From Pseudomonadota bacterium (GTDB lineage Bacteria > Pseudomonadota > Gammaproteobacteria > Burkholderiales > Burkholderiaceae_C), in assembly GCA_021798395.1 (NCBI GenBank), contig JAJZHS010000145.1, positions 1 to 6,532 on the forward strand: a stretch of DNA of 6,532 nt. The letters are read 5' to 3'. Numbering within the stretch: position 1 is the stretch's first letter; every line of letters starts with the position of its first letter. The notes beneath the pieces were generated by a model, which searched no databases, was not told the DNA's origin, and saw only the letters and a program-made list of their open reading frames with translations. Position numbers and translations under genes: made by a program. Shown here one piece after another: positions 1 through 5,521 of the stretch.

Positions 1-879
1 GACGCCGTCGGCGCCGGCCTCGGCCAGGGCGCGCGCGGCCTCGCCGGTGGCGATGTTGCCGCCGATGACGTCGACCGCGGGGAAGTTGTCCTTGACCCAG
101 CGCACGCGATCGAGCACCCCCTGGCTGTGGCCGTGCGCGGTGTCGACGACGATGACGTCGACACCGGCGCGCACCAGCAGTTCGACGCGCTCCTCGGTTC
201 CCTCGCCGACGCCGACCGCGGCGCCCACGCGCAGCTTGCCCTGCGGGTCGCGCGCGGCGTAGGGTCGCTCGGTGGCCTTGAGGATGTCCTTCACGGTCAT
301 CAGGCCGCGCAGCTCGAAGTCGTCGTTGACCACCAGCACGCGCTCGAGGCGGTGGTGGTGCATGAGCGCCTTGGCTTCGTCGGGCGTGGCGCCCTCGCGC
401 ACCGTGACCAGGCGATCGCGCGGGGTCATGATGTCGCGCACCGGAATGTCGAGCCGAGACTCGAAGCGCAAGTCGCGGTTGGTCACGATGCCGACGACCT
501 TGCCGTGCTCGATCACCGGGAAGCCCGAAATGCCGTGCTGGCGTGACAGCGCGAGCACGTCGGCGACCCGCACCCCGGGCGAGATGGTGATCGGGTCCTT
601 CAGCACCCCGGACTCGAAGCGCTTGACGCGAGCCACCTCGGTGGCCTGCGCTTTCGGCGACAGGTTCTTGTGGATGATGCCGATGCCGCCTTCCTGGGCC
701 ATCGCGATCGCCAGCCGCGACTCGGTGACGGTGTCCATCGCCGCCGACACCAGCGGAATGTTCAACCGCACGCGGCGCGTGAGCTGCGTGGCCAGGCTGG
801 TGTCTTTGGGCAGGACTTGGGAGTGGGCGGGGACGAGCAGGACGTCGTCAAAGGTCAACGCGTTACCAAGCAGGCGCAT
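1..879 (-). CDS. guaB: IMP dehydrogenase, N-terminal 293 residues (3' end outside window)
   Basis: Catalyses NAD-dependent oxidation of IMP to XMP, the first committed step of GMP synthesis, in the cytoplasm. The visible part starts MRLLGNALTFDDVLLVPAHS, the typical GuaB N-terminus. It then shows VSAAMDTVTE (residues 44-53), two CBS domains inserted in the barrel (about 96-148 and 152-205), DTAHGHS (246-252) and GGNIATG (273-279). The family is about 490 residues. The window edge cuts the gene shortly before the phosphate loop and the catalytic cysteine (near 305 in E. coli), so their presence cannot be checked. The ATG at 879 is favoured by a GGAGGA ribosome site four bases upstream and by the conserved N-terminus. 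The gene lies 90 bases downstream of the asparaginase gene on the same strand. In many bacteria guaA follows guaB; here that position is outside the window. Confidence 0.97.
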   Translation of the reverse strand, partial: MRLLGNALTFDDVLLVPAHSQVLPKDTSLATQLTRRVRLNIPLVSAAMDTVTESRLAIAMAQEGGIGIIHKNLSPKAQATEVARVKRFESGVLKDPITISPGVRVADVLALSRQHGISGFPVIEHGKVVGIVTNRDLRFESRLDIPVRDIMTPRDRLVTVREGATPDEAKALMHHHRLERVLVVNDDFELRGLMTVKDILKATERPYAARDPQGKLRVGAAVGVGEGTEERVELLVRAGVDVIVVDTAHGHSQGVLDRVRWVKDNFPAVDVIGGNIATGEAARALAEAGADGV

Positions 880-882
880 AAA

Positions 883-888
883 TCCTCC
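883..888 (-). promoter_or_regulatory. guaB ribosome binding site
   Basis: GGAGGA on the minus strand, separated by TTT from the ATG at 879. It is a near-perfect Shine-Dalgarno match with rather tight spacing, and it fixes the guaB start. Confidence 0.8.
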
Positions 889-894
889 AGGCGC

Positions 895-920
895 AAAACG
901 CGATGATAAAAGACATCGCG
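895..920 (-). terminator. Hairpin plus T-run between the asparaginase gene and guaB
   Basis: On the minus strand CGCGATG, an 8-base loop (TCTTTTAT) and CATCGCG form a perfect 7-bp stem, followed at once by TTTT and then GCGC. This is the shape of a short intrinsic terminator for the asparaginase transcript. The T-run is only four long and the guaB ribosome site starts six bases further on, so it could instead act as a leader hairpin. The loop and stem also contain TATCAT (908 to 903), a 5/6 match to a -10 box that could start a short guaB leader, but no -35 match is seen 17 bases upstream. The roles are inferred; only the hairpin is seen. Confidence 0.5.
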
Positions 921-969
921 CCGCACCCTCGCGCGCGCGCCGCCGCGACGCCGCGGAAGACGTCGCTGG

Positions 970-1914
970 CTAATGCGGCGACGCCGCCTGCGCCAGTTCG
1001 AGCAGCAGCCGCACCCGCAGCTTGACCGCGTTCAGCCCGTCGTAGGGGCCGCCGTCGATGACGCCGTGGCGCGGTGCCACCAGCACCCGCACTCCGGCCG
1101 CAACGGCATCGTCCAGCGCGTCTTGCAGGGCCGCGTGCACGGTGCCGCCGCCCGTGCCGACGGCGACCAGACCGGCCAGCGGCGGGCACAGCTCCCCGGC
1201 CTGCTGCAGCACCAGCAGCGCACGCACCACCGCGCCGTCGGCGCCGGCGTGGCTGCACACCAGTTCGACCCGCGGCCAACGCGTCGGCGTCGCCAGCGGC
1301 ACCGTGACCGCGCGCGGGTCGACGCGCGTGAAGCGCACGCCGTCGCCGCCGGCCAGTCCCAGCGGTCCGCGCGGCCCCGAGTCGAAGGCGTCGACCCGCG
1401 GCGCGTGGACTTTGCTGACGTCGCGGGCGCCGTGCACCGTGCCGTGCAGCACGCACAGCACGCCACGCCCGGCGGCGTGCGCGTCGATCGCGACCCGGAC
1501 CGCGTCGTAGAGGTTGCGCGGCCCGTCGGCCGACAGCGCGGTGGCCGGCAGCATGGCCGCGGTGAGCACCACCGGGGGGCCGGGCGGAAGCAGGCAGTGC
1601 AGCGCGTACGCGGTCTCCTCCAGGGAGTCGGTGCCGTGGCAGATCACACAGCCGGCGCCGCCGTCGTCGCGCCAGCGCCGCACGCGCAGCGCCAGTTCGG
1701 TCCACAGCGCCGGGTCGAGGTCCTTGCTGTCGATGTTGCACGGCTGCGCGCTGCTGAGCTCGGCAAGGTCCTCGATTCCCGGGACCGATGCCAGCAGGCT
1801 GGCGACATCGAGCACTCCGGCACGGTAGCCGGCGTCGGTCGCGGCTGCGGTGGCCACGCCGGCGATGGTGCCGCCGGTGGCCAGGACCAGGATCTTGGGG
1901 CGTTGGGTTGGCAC
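970..1914 (-). CDS. L-asparaginase, type II-like, probably cytoplasmic
   Basis: Hydrolyses L-asparagine to L-aspartate and ammonia. Counting from the GTG at 1914 (314 residues), the first catalytic motif is ATGGTIAG with nucleophile Thr16. A flexible-loop tyrosine follows (Tyr30), then the substrate serine in NIDSKD (Ser63). The second catalytic motif is HGTDSLEETAYAL with Thr95 and Asp96, and the catalytic lysine is Lys168 in RDVSK. All members of the catalytic set are present. There is no signal peptide, unlike periplasmic AnsB. The start is uncertain. The frame stays open upstream to an ATG at 1956 and a GTG at 2007, but none of the three has a good ribosome site. The 1914 start sits just before the conserved strand and outside the LexA box, so I prefer it. 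The gene is divergent from lexA and precedes guaB. The family is secure; the start is about even odds. Confidence 0.9.
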   Translation of the reverse strand: MPTQRPKILVLATGGTIAGVATAAATDAGYRAGVLDVASLLASVPGIEDLAELSSAQPCNIDSKDLDPALWTELALRVRRWRDDGGAGCVICHGTDSLEETAYALHCLLPPGPPVVLTAAMLPATALSADGPRNLYDAVRVAIDAHAAGRGVLCVLHGTVHGARDVSKVHAPRVDAFDSGPRGPLGLAGGDGVRFTRVDPRAVTVPLATPTRWPRVELVCSHAGADGAVVRALLVLQQAGELCPPLAGLVAVGTGGGTVHAALQDALDDAVAAGVRVLVAPRHGVIDGGPYDGLNAVKLRVRLLLELAQAASPH

Positions 1915-1936
1915 GGTGCAAGTGACTGGATAAAAT
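1908..1936 (+). promoter_or_regulatory. lexA sigma70 promoter
   Basis: TTGGCA (1908-1913, 5/6 to TTGACA), a 17-base spacer, then TAAAAT (1931-1936, 5/6 to TATAAT). Transcription would begin near 1943 and give a leader of about 85 bases before the lexA ATG. The -35 box covers the preferred start codon of the divergent asparaginase gene (1912-1914). The hexamers and spacing are seen; promoter function is inferred. Confidence 0.7.
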
Positions 1937-1941
1937 GACAG
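1926..1941 (+). promoter_or_regulatory. LexA binding site (SOS box)
   Basis: CTGGATAAAATGACAG matches the CTGT-N8-ACAG consensus of the E. coli-type LexA box at seven of eight fixed positions (CTGG for CTGT). The flanks extend the symmetry to ACTG...CAGT (1925-1942). It overlaps the -10 box of the lexA promoter, so bound LexA would block RNA polymerase. This is the standard autoregulation of lexA. The neighbouring LexA has an E. coli-like recognition helix, which supports this site type. Confidence 0.75.
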
Positions 1942-1952
1942 TTCGTGGAAAC

Positions 1953-2005
1953 GCATGCGACGAACACGGACCCAGGCTGGGACACGGCCGCGGTCGATCG
2001 CATGC
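1953..2005 (+). repeat. Inverted repeat in the lexA leader
   Basis: GCATGCGA (1953-1960) and TCGCATGC (1998-2005) are perfect 8-base inverted repeats around a 37-base interval. That interval itself holds the odd palindrome CCCAG-G-CTGGG (1971-1981). In the lexA transcript these could form a long-looped stem ending ten bases before the ribosome site. GCATGC is itself a palindrome, so chance is a real alternative. No regulatory role is shown. Confidence 0.35.
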
Positions 2006-2014
2006 ACGCCACCC

Positions 2015-2019
2015 AGGAG
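2015..2019 (+). promoter_or_regulatory. lexA ribosome binding site
   Basis: AGGAG placed eight bases before the ATG at 2028. It decides the lexA start against the open frame that continues upstream to 1935. Confidence 0.8.
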
Positions 2020-2027
2020 CCCGAACC

Positions 2028-2681
2028 ATGCCCGACGTCAAGCTTACCGCGCGCCAGAGCGAAATCCTGAATCTGCTGGCCAAGGCGATTGCCCGCAGCG
2101 GCTATCCGCCGACCCGCGCCGAAATCGCCGCCGAACTGGGTTTCCGCTCGGCCAACGCGGCCGAGGATCATCTGCAGGCGCTCGCGCGCAAGGGCATGAT
2201 CGAACTCACGCCCGGGGCGTCGCGCGGCATTCGCCTGACCAGTCAGGCACGCGGCAGCGTGCGTCCGGCGCCGGCGCGCGCGCTTCCGGGCATGGAGCAA
2301 TTGATGCTTCCGCTGATCGGCCGCGTCGCCGCGGGCAGCCCGATCCTGGCCCAGGAACACGTCGAAACCACGCTGCAGTTCGATCCCGAACTGTTCAGCG
2401 CGCGCCCCGATTACCTGCTGCGCGTGCGCGGCATGAGCATGCTCGGAGTCGGCATCCTCGACGGCGACCTGCTCGCGGTCAGGCAGACCCGCGACGCGCG
2501 CAGCGGGCAGATCGTCGTCGCGCGCATCGACGACGACGTCACCGTCAAGCGGCTGCGGCACCAGGGCGGGCGCATCGAACTGCTGCCTGAAAATCCCGAT
2601 TACGCGCCGATCGTCGTTCAGCCGGGGCAGACCTTCGCCATCGAAGGCCTGGCGGTCGGCTTGATCCGCGCCGGGCTTTGA
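2028..2681 (+). CDS. lexA: SOS-response repressor and self-cleaving protease LexA
   Basis: Represses DNA-damage genes. With RecA filaments on single-stranded DNA it cleaves itself and the SOS response is released. The product is 217 residues, a little longer than the 202 of E. coli. The N-terminal winged helix (about 1-70) contains PPTRAEIAAELGFRSANAAE. Its recognition-helix residues match E. coli except for Asp47, where E. coli has Glu. The linker is at about 71-92. The cleavage site is Ala102-Gly103 in GRVAAGSP, the catalytic serine is Ser137 in RGMSM, and the lysine is Lys174 in DVTVKRL, so self-cleavage should work. The C-terminal GQTFAIEGLAVGLIR is typical. The ATG at 2028 is chosen for its AGGAG site and the conserved start MPDVKLTARQSEIL. 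The gene is probably autoregulated through the box at 1926-1941. It converges on the RraA-family gene 16 bases further on. Confidence 0.97.
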   Translation: MPDVKLTARQSEILNLLAKAIARSGYPPTRAEIAAELGFRSANAAEDHLQALARKGMIELTPGASRGIRLTSQARGSVRPAPARALPGMEQLMLPLIGRVAAGSPILAQEHVETTLQFDPELFSARPDYLLRVRGMSMLGVGILDGDLLAVRQTRDARSGQIVVARIDDDVTVKRLRHQGGRIELLPENPDYAPIVVQPGQTFAIEGLAVGLIRAGL

Positions 2682-2697
2682 CCCCGGGGGCGCGCGC

Positions 2698-3207
2698 TCA
2701 GGCGTCGTGCAGCGCCGCGTCGCTGACGATGATGCCGTCGGCGTCGGCGTACAGCCAGTCGCCGGGGCGCACGGCCACCCCCTGCACCCGCACCGCGACG
2801 TCGCGCTGGCCGGCGCCGAGCTTGCGCGGTGGCATCGGCATCGACGCCAGCGCGCGCACGCCGATGGGCGCGGCGCAGATTTCCGTCAGGTCGCGCACGC
2901 AGCCGTCGATCACCACCCCGGCCCAGCCGTTGCGCGCCGCCAGCGCGGCGAGGTTGCCGCCGAGCAGCGCGTGGCGCATCGAGCCGCCGCCGTCGACGAC
3001 CAGCACGCGGGCCATGCCCGCGGTCTCGAGCGCGGCGCGCACCAGACTGTTGTCCTCGAAACACTGAACGGTGCTGACCTGGCCGTGGAAATGCTGCAGC
3101 CGGCCGAAATGGCGGAACACCGGCGGCAGGACGCGGAGGCTGCCGCGCGCGATGGCCTCTGCATGGGCGTCGCAGTAGTCGCAACTCGAGTGCAACGTCG
3201 ATGACAT
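2698..3207 (-). CDS. RraA-family protein, putative 4-hydroxy-4-methyl-2-oxoglutarate aldolase
   Basis: The 169 residues align along their length with E. coli RraA (161 residues), the protein inhibitor of RNase E. The shared features are VQCFEDNSLV (47-56), VLVVDGGGSMRHALLGGNLA (68-87), NGWAGVVIDGCVRDL (93-107) and PGDWLYADADGIIVS (148-162). The same fold includes class II HMG/oxaloacetate aldolases, marked by G-X20-R-D-X2-E/D. This protein has that motif exactly, as Gly84, Arg105, Asp106 and Glu109. Aldolase or oxaloacetate decarboxylase activity is therefore at least as likely as RNase E control, and databases name such proteins either way. The N-terminus carries a slightly longer lead with Cys9 and Cys12. 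The ATG at 3207 has an AGGAG site eight bases upstream. The gene is monocistronic: convergent with lexA and divergent from the ctaG-like gene. No protocatechuate or gallate degradation genes are in view. Confidence 0.9.
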   Translation of the reverse strand: MSSTLHSSCDYCDAHAEAIARGSLRVLPPVFRHFGRLQHFHGQVSTVQCFEDNSLVRAALETAGMARVLVVDGGGSMRHALLGGNLAALAARNGWAGVVIDGCVRDLTEICAAPIGVRALASMPMPPRKLGAGQRDVAVRVQGVAVRPGDWLYADADGIIVSDAALHDA

Positions 3208-3215
3208 CGTGGTGG

Positions 3216-3220
3216 CTCCT
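3216..3220 (-). promoter_or_regulatory. Ribosome binding site of the RraA-family gene
   Basis: AGGAG on the minus strand, eight bases before the ATG at 3207. It fixes the start. Confidence 0.8.
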
Positions 3221-3232
3221 GTGCTGATCGCA

Positions 3233-3252
3233 GGCCCAGGCGGGCCCAGGCG
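3233..3252. repeat. Tandem 10-base direct repeat
   Basis: GGCCCAGGCG occurs twice back to back in the 142-base divergent region between the RraA-family gene and the ctaG-like gene. It may be a simple duplication by slippage, or paired protein sites. No convincing sigma70 promoter for either gene was found in this region. Confidence 0.6.
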
Positions 3253-3349
3253 CTATTGAAGCCTCAAGCGCGCGCCGACACCCTGCGTCAGGTCAAACGG
3301 CGTGCTTCGCGGGCACGCACTATGCTTGACGCTTTTGCCGCGCCGCCCG

Positions 3350-4165
3350 ATGTCCGCCCTCCTGCACTGGCTGCAACCCTGGTACCCGTCGTGGTCGATG
3401 GGGGCGTTCCTGCTCGGCGGCGCGCTGCTGTACCTGCACGGCAGCCGGCGGCGCCGCGTGCCGTGGGGCCGCCAGATGTGGTTTTGGCTCGGCTGGGTGC
3501 TGTGCTGGCAGGCGCTGCAGACGCAATGGGACTACGTCGCCGAGCACGAGTTCTTCGTGCACATGCTGCAGCAGCTGGCGCTGCATGATCTGGCGCCGCT
3601 GCTGGTCATGGCGGCGTGGCCGGGCCCGACCTGGCGCGCGGGGATTCCGGCGCGCTGGCGCCATGCCTGGCTGCGGCCGCTGGCCGCCTGGAAACCGCTG
3701 CGCTGGTCGATCGACTTCCTGCTGCATCCGTTCGTCGCCGCGCTGCTGTTCGGCGGCCTGGTGGTGTTCTGGCTGGTGCCGCCGGTGCACGTCGGCGTGA
3801 TGCTCAACACCAACCTGTACCAGTTCATGAACTGGACCATGGTGGTCGACGGATTGCTGTTCTGGTGGCTGGTGCTCGACCCCCGCGCGCGGCCCCCGGC
3901 GCACCTGCGCCCCGGCCTGCGCGTGTTCCTGCCGCTGCTGGGGATGATTCCGCAGATGGCCATCGGCGCCTACCTGGCGCTGAGCAGCGTCGACTGGTAC
4001 CCGATCTACGCGTTGTGCGGGCGCGCGATCTCCGGCATCGACGCGATGACCGACCAACACCTCGGCGGCCTGATGTTGTGGATCCCAGGCTCGGCGGTCA
4101 ACGTCTGGGCGGCGGTCGTCGCCCTGCGCAACTGGATGCGGCTGTCCGAACGCCGCGGCAGTTGA
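3350..4165 (+). CDS. CtaG-type cytochrome c oxidase assembly membrane protein (caa3_CtaG family)
   Basis: This integral membrane protein of 271 residues resembles the caa3-oxidase CtaG/COG3336 family. Its members are needed for a functional caa3 oxidase in Bacillus and are thought to help copper or subunit assembly. Seven hydrophobic segments are visible at about 13-30, 43-57, 70-90, 123-145, 160-177, 192-212 and 236-258. Family-like features are HMLQQLALHDLAPLL (71-85, His71 and His79), HPFVAALLFGG (126-136), YQFMNWTMVVDGLLFWW (157-173) and the C-terminal DQHLGGLMLWIPG (235-247). It differs from the unrelated Cox11 protein, which is also called CtaG. The ATG at 3350 is preferred over an upstream GTG at 3302, but neither has a clear ribosome site. 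No oxidase subunit gene lies nearby. It ends seven bases from the end of the convergent ydcH-like gene. Confidence 0.85.
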   Translation: MSALLHWLQPWYPSWSMGAFLLGGALLYLHGSRRRRVPWGRQMWFWLGWVLCWQALQTQWDYVAEHEFFVHMLQQLALHDLAPLLVMAAWPGPTWRAGIPARWRHAWLRPLAAWKPLRWSIDFLLHPFVAALLFGGLVVFWLVPPVHVGVMLNTNLYQFMNWTMVVDGLLFWWLVLDPRARPPAHLRPGLRVFLPLLGMIPQMAIGAYLALSSVDWYPIYALCGRAISGIDAMTDQHLGGLMLWIPGSAVNVWAAVVALRNWMRLSERRGS

Positions 4166-4172
4166 GCGCGCG

Positions 4173-4388
4173 CTACGCCGCCGCCTTGCGCAGCAGCTGG
4201 TAGAGCTCGTCCTTGACGCGCAGCTTTTCCTTCTTCAGGTTCTCGACCGCCAACGCGTTGGCCGCCTCGACGCCGTCCTCGATGTTCTTGATGCGCTGAT
4301 CGAGCGCGTTGTGGTGGTTGAAAAGGCGCGCGAAATGCGCGTCGGCGGTTTTCAGCTTCGAGATCAAATCGCGGTATTCGGGAAACAT
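4173..4388 (-). CDS. YdcH/DUF465-family small protein
   Basis: A 71-residue protein starting MFPEYRDLISKLKTADAHFA and continuing through HNALDQRIKNIE (26-37) to LKKEKLRVKDELYQLLRKAA (51-70). This matches the YdcH/DUF465 family, short helical proteins with a predicted coiled-coil hairpin found widely in Proteobacteria. Its function is not established. The charged heptad-like pattern over 28-68 supports a coiled coil, and there is no signal peptide or membrane segment. The ATG at 4388 is chosen because of an AAGGAG site six bases upstream and the family start MFPEY; the open frame that runs on upstream to 5072 is an artefact of high GC. The gene is divergent from the AI-2E-family gene and convergent with the ctaG-like gene. 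Confidence 0.9.
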   Translation of the reverse strand: MFPEYRDLISKLKTADAHFARLFNHHNALDQRIKNIEDGVEAANALAVENLKKEKLRVKDELYQLLRKAAA

Positions 4389-4394
4389 CGGTCG

Positions 4395-4400
4395 CTCCTT
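4395..4400 (-). promoter_or_regulatory. Ribosome binding site of the YdcH-family gene
   Basis: AAGGAG on the minus strand, six bases before the ATG at 4388. It decides the start within a long open frame. Confidence 0.85.
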
Positions 4401-4413
4401 GCAATGTGCGGGC

Positions 4414-4436
4414 GGCATGCGGGCAATGCGCATGCC
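4414..4436. repeat. Inverted repeat in the leader of the YdcH-family gene
   Basis: GGCATGC (4414-4420) and GCATGCC (4430-4436) are perfect 7-base inverted arms with a 9-base spacer. They lie just downstream, on the minus strand, of TATACT (4443 to 4438), a 5/6 match to a -10 box without a -35 match. The repeat could be an operator for the divergent pair or a hairpin in the leader. The arms are seen; the role is unknown. Confidence 0.4.
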
Positions 4437-4485
4437 CAGTATAGGCAGGTCGCGGGCCTGCGCGCGGCGCGCCGGCGCTACCATC

Positions 4486-5502
4486 GTGCACCGATCCGAT
4501 TGCCGCCTGCCGAACTTGCCCCGCCGACTCGACCCCTGGATCCTTGCGCTGCTCGTCGCGCTGGGCGCGCTGCCGCTGGTTCCCTTTGCCGTGCCGATCG
4601 TGGCCGCGCTGGCGCTGGCGGCCGCCAGCCTGCCGCTGCAGCTTCGGCTCGAGCGCCGCATGCCGGCTTGGGCCGCCGCGTCGGTGCTGACGGCGCTGTG
4701 GACGGCCGCCGCCGTGCTGCCGCTGGTGGCCATGTACGTGCTGCTGGCGCCGGCGCTGCCGGCGCTGCGCGCCGCCAGCGTCAATCCGGACGACTGGCTG
4801 CAGGCGGCGATGCACGCGCCGTGGATCGGTCCGCTGCTGTCCGCGCACCAGGACGCCGTGCGCGCGTGGCTGGCGGCCAACCGCCCGCAGGCGCTGCTGG
4901 CGGCGCACGTCGGCGCGGTACGCGCTGTCGGCGCGCACGTGCTGACGCTCGTCGTCCACGCTGCGCTCGGACTGGCCGTGCTATGGGGCGTTCTGGCCGC
5001 GCACCGCGGCATCGCCCAGGCCATGCAGCACAGCCTGCGCCGGGTGGTCTCGCCCGCGCTGGCGCTGCGCATCGAACACCACGTGCTGCATTCGACTCAG
5101 GCGGTGATCGTCGGCATGGCCGGGCTGGCGGCATGGGATGGCGTGCTCAGCCTGCCGCTGTTTGCTCTGGCGGGATTGCGCGGTGCTTTCGCCTGGAGCA
5201 TTGCGCTGGGCATGCTGTCGGTGCTGCCGGGCGGCACCGGAGTGGCCATGGTGCTGGCCGCGGCGCTGCTCGGCAGCCAGGGCCACCTCGCGGCGGGCCT
5301 GGTCGTGCTGGGAGTCGGCCATGTGATCACCCTGTCGGGCGACATCCTGGTCAAGCCCAAGCTGACCGGGGCCGCCAGCCACGCGCCGTTCCTGCTCGTG
5401 CTGCTGGCGATCTTCGGCGGCGTCGAGGTCTTCGGCATGCTCGGGCTGATCCTCGGCCCGGTGCTCGTGCTGACCGCGCGCGCGCTGCTGTTCGACGCGT
5501 GA
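4486..5502 (+). CDS. AI-2E/PerM-family transporter-like membrane protein
   Basis: A polytopic inner-membrane protein of 338 residues from the GTG at 4486. The AI-2E transporter family (PF01594) has about eight membrane segments; members are variously linked to autoinducer-2 export or Na+/H+ exchange, so the substrate is unknown. Hydrophobic stretches lie at about 18-52 (two segments), 61-87, 151-171, 204-222, 228-262, 270-284 and 300-335. A soluble loop at about 90-150 is usual for the family. Family marks are LPLFALAGLRGAFAW (223-237), the LPGGTG turn (247-252), SGDILVKPKLTG (284-295) and the C-terminal VFGMLGLILGPVL (315-327). The start is uncertain: an ATG at 4432 and a TTG at 4516 are in frame, and no candidate has a good ribosome site. 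The gene is divergent from the YdcH-family gene and convergent with the phosphoribosyltransferase 19 bases on. Confidence 0.88.
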   Translation: MHRSDCRLPNLPRRLDPWILALLVALGALPLVPFAVPIVAALALAAASLPLQLRLERRMPAWAAASVLTALWTAAAVLPLVAMYVLLAPALPALRAASVNPDDWLQAAMHAPWIGPLLSAHQDAVRAWLAANRPQALLAAHVGAVRAVGAHVLTLVVHAALGLAVLWGVLAAHRGIAQAMQHSLRRVVSPALALRIEHHVLHSTQAVIVGMAGLAAWDGVLSLPLFALAGLRGAFAWSIALGMLSVLPGGTGVAMVLAAALLGSQGHLAAGLVVLGVGHVITLSGDILVKPKLTGAASHAPFLLVLLAIFGGVEVFGMLGLILGPVLVLTARALLFDA

Positions 5503-5521
5503 CCGAGCCCCTTGCGCTGCG

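Noticed and set aside
930..940. Alternating CG tract, possible Z-DNA
   Set aside because: Eleven bases is short and common in DNA of this composition; not supported as a feature in its own right.
973..1938. Open frame of 321 codons on the + strand opposite the asparaginase gene
   Set aside because: It is an antisense shadow: the product is rich in Arg, Gln, His and Val with no recognisable domain, while the minus-strand frame holds all asparaginase catalytic motifs.
3219..3234. Possible second LexA box, CTGTGCTGATCGCAGG, upstream of the RraA-family gene
   Set aside because: The right half is CAGG rather than ACAG, so it does not fit CTGT-N8-ACAG. It also overlaps the ribosome site region rather than a promoter.
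3320..4060. Open frame of 246 codons on the - strand opposite the ctaG-like gene
   Set aside because: The translated product is Gln-, Arg- and His-rich low-complexity sequence typical of antisense to GC-rich membrane protein genes.
4309..4485. Longer AI-2E-family protein starting at 4309
   Set aside because: This would overlap the YdcH-family coding region and its ribosome site. The added residues are charged and non-membrane, unlike the family N-terminus.
4389..5072. Upstream extension of the YdcH-family frame to a 299-residue protein
   Set aside because: Only the last 71 codons match the family. A strong ribosome site precedes the ATG at 4388, and the extension runs antisense through the AI-2E-family gene.
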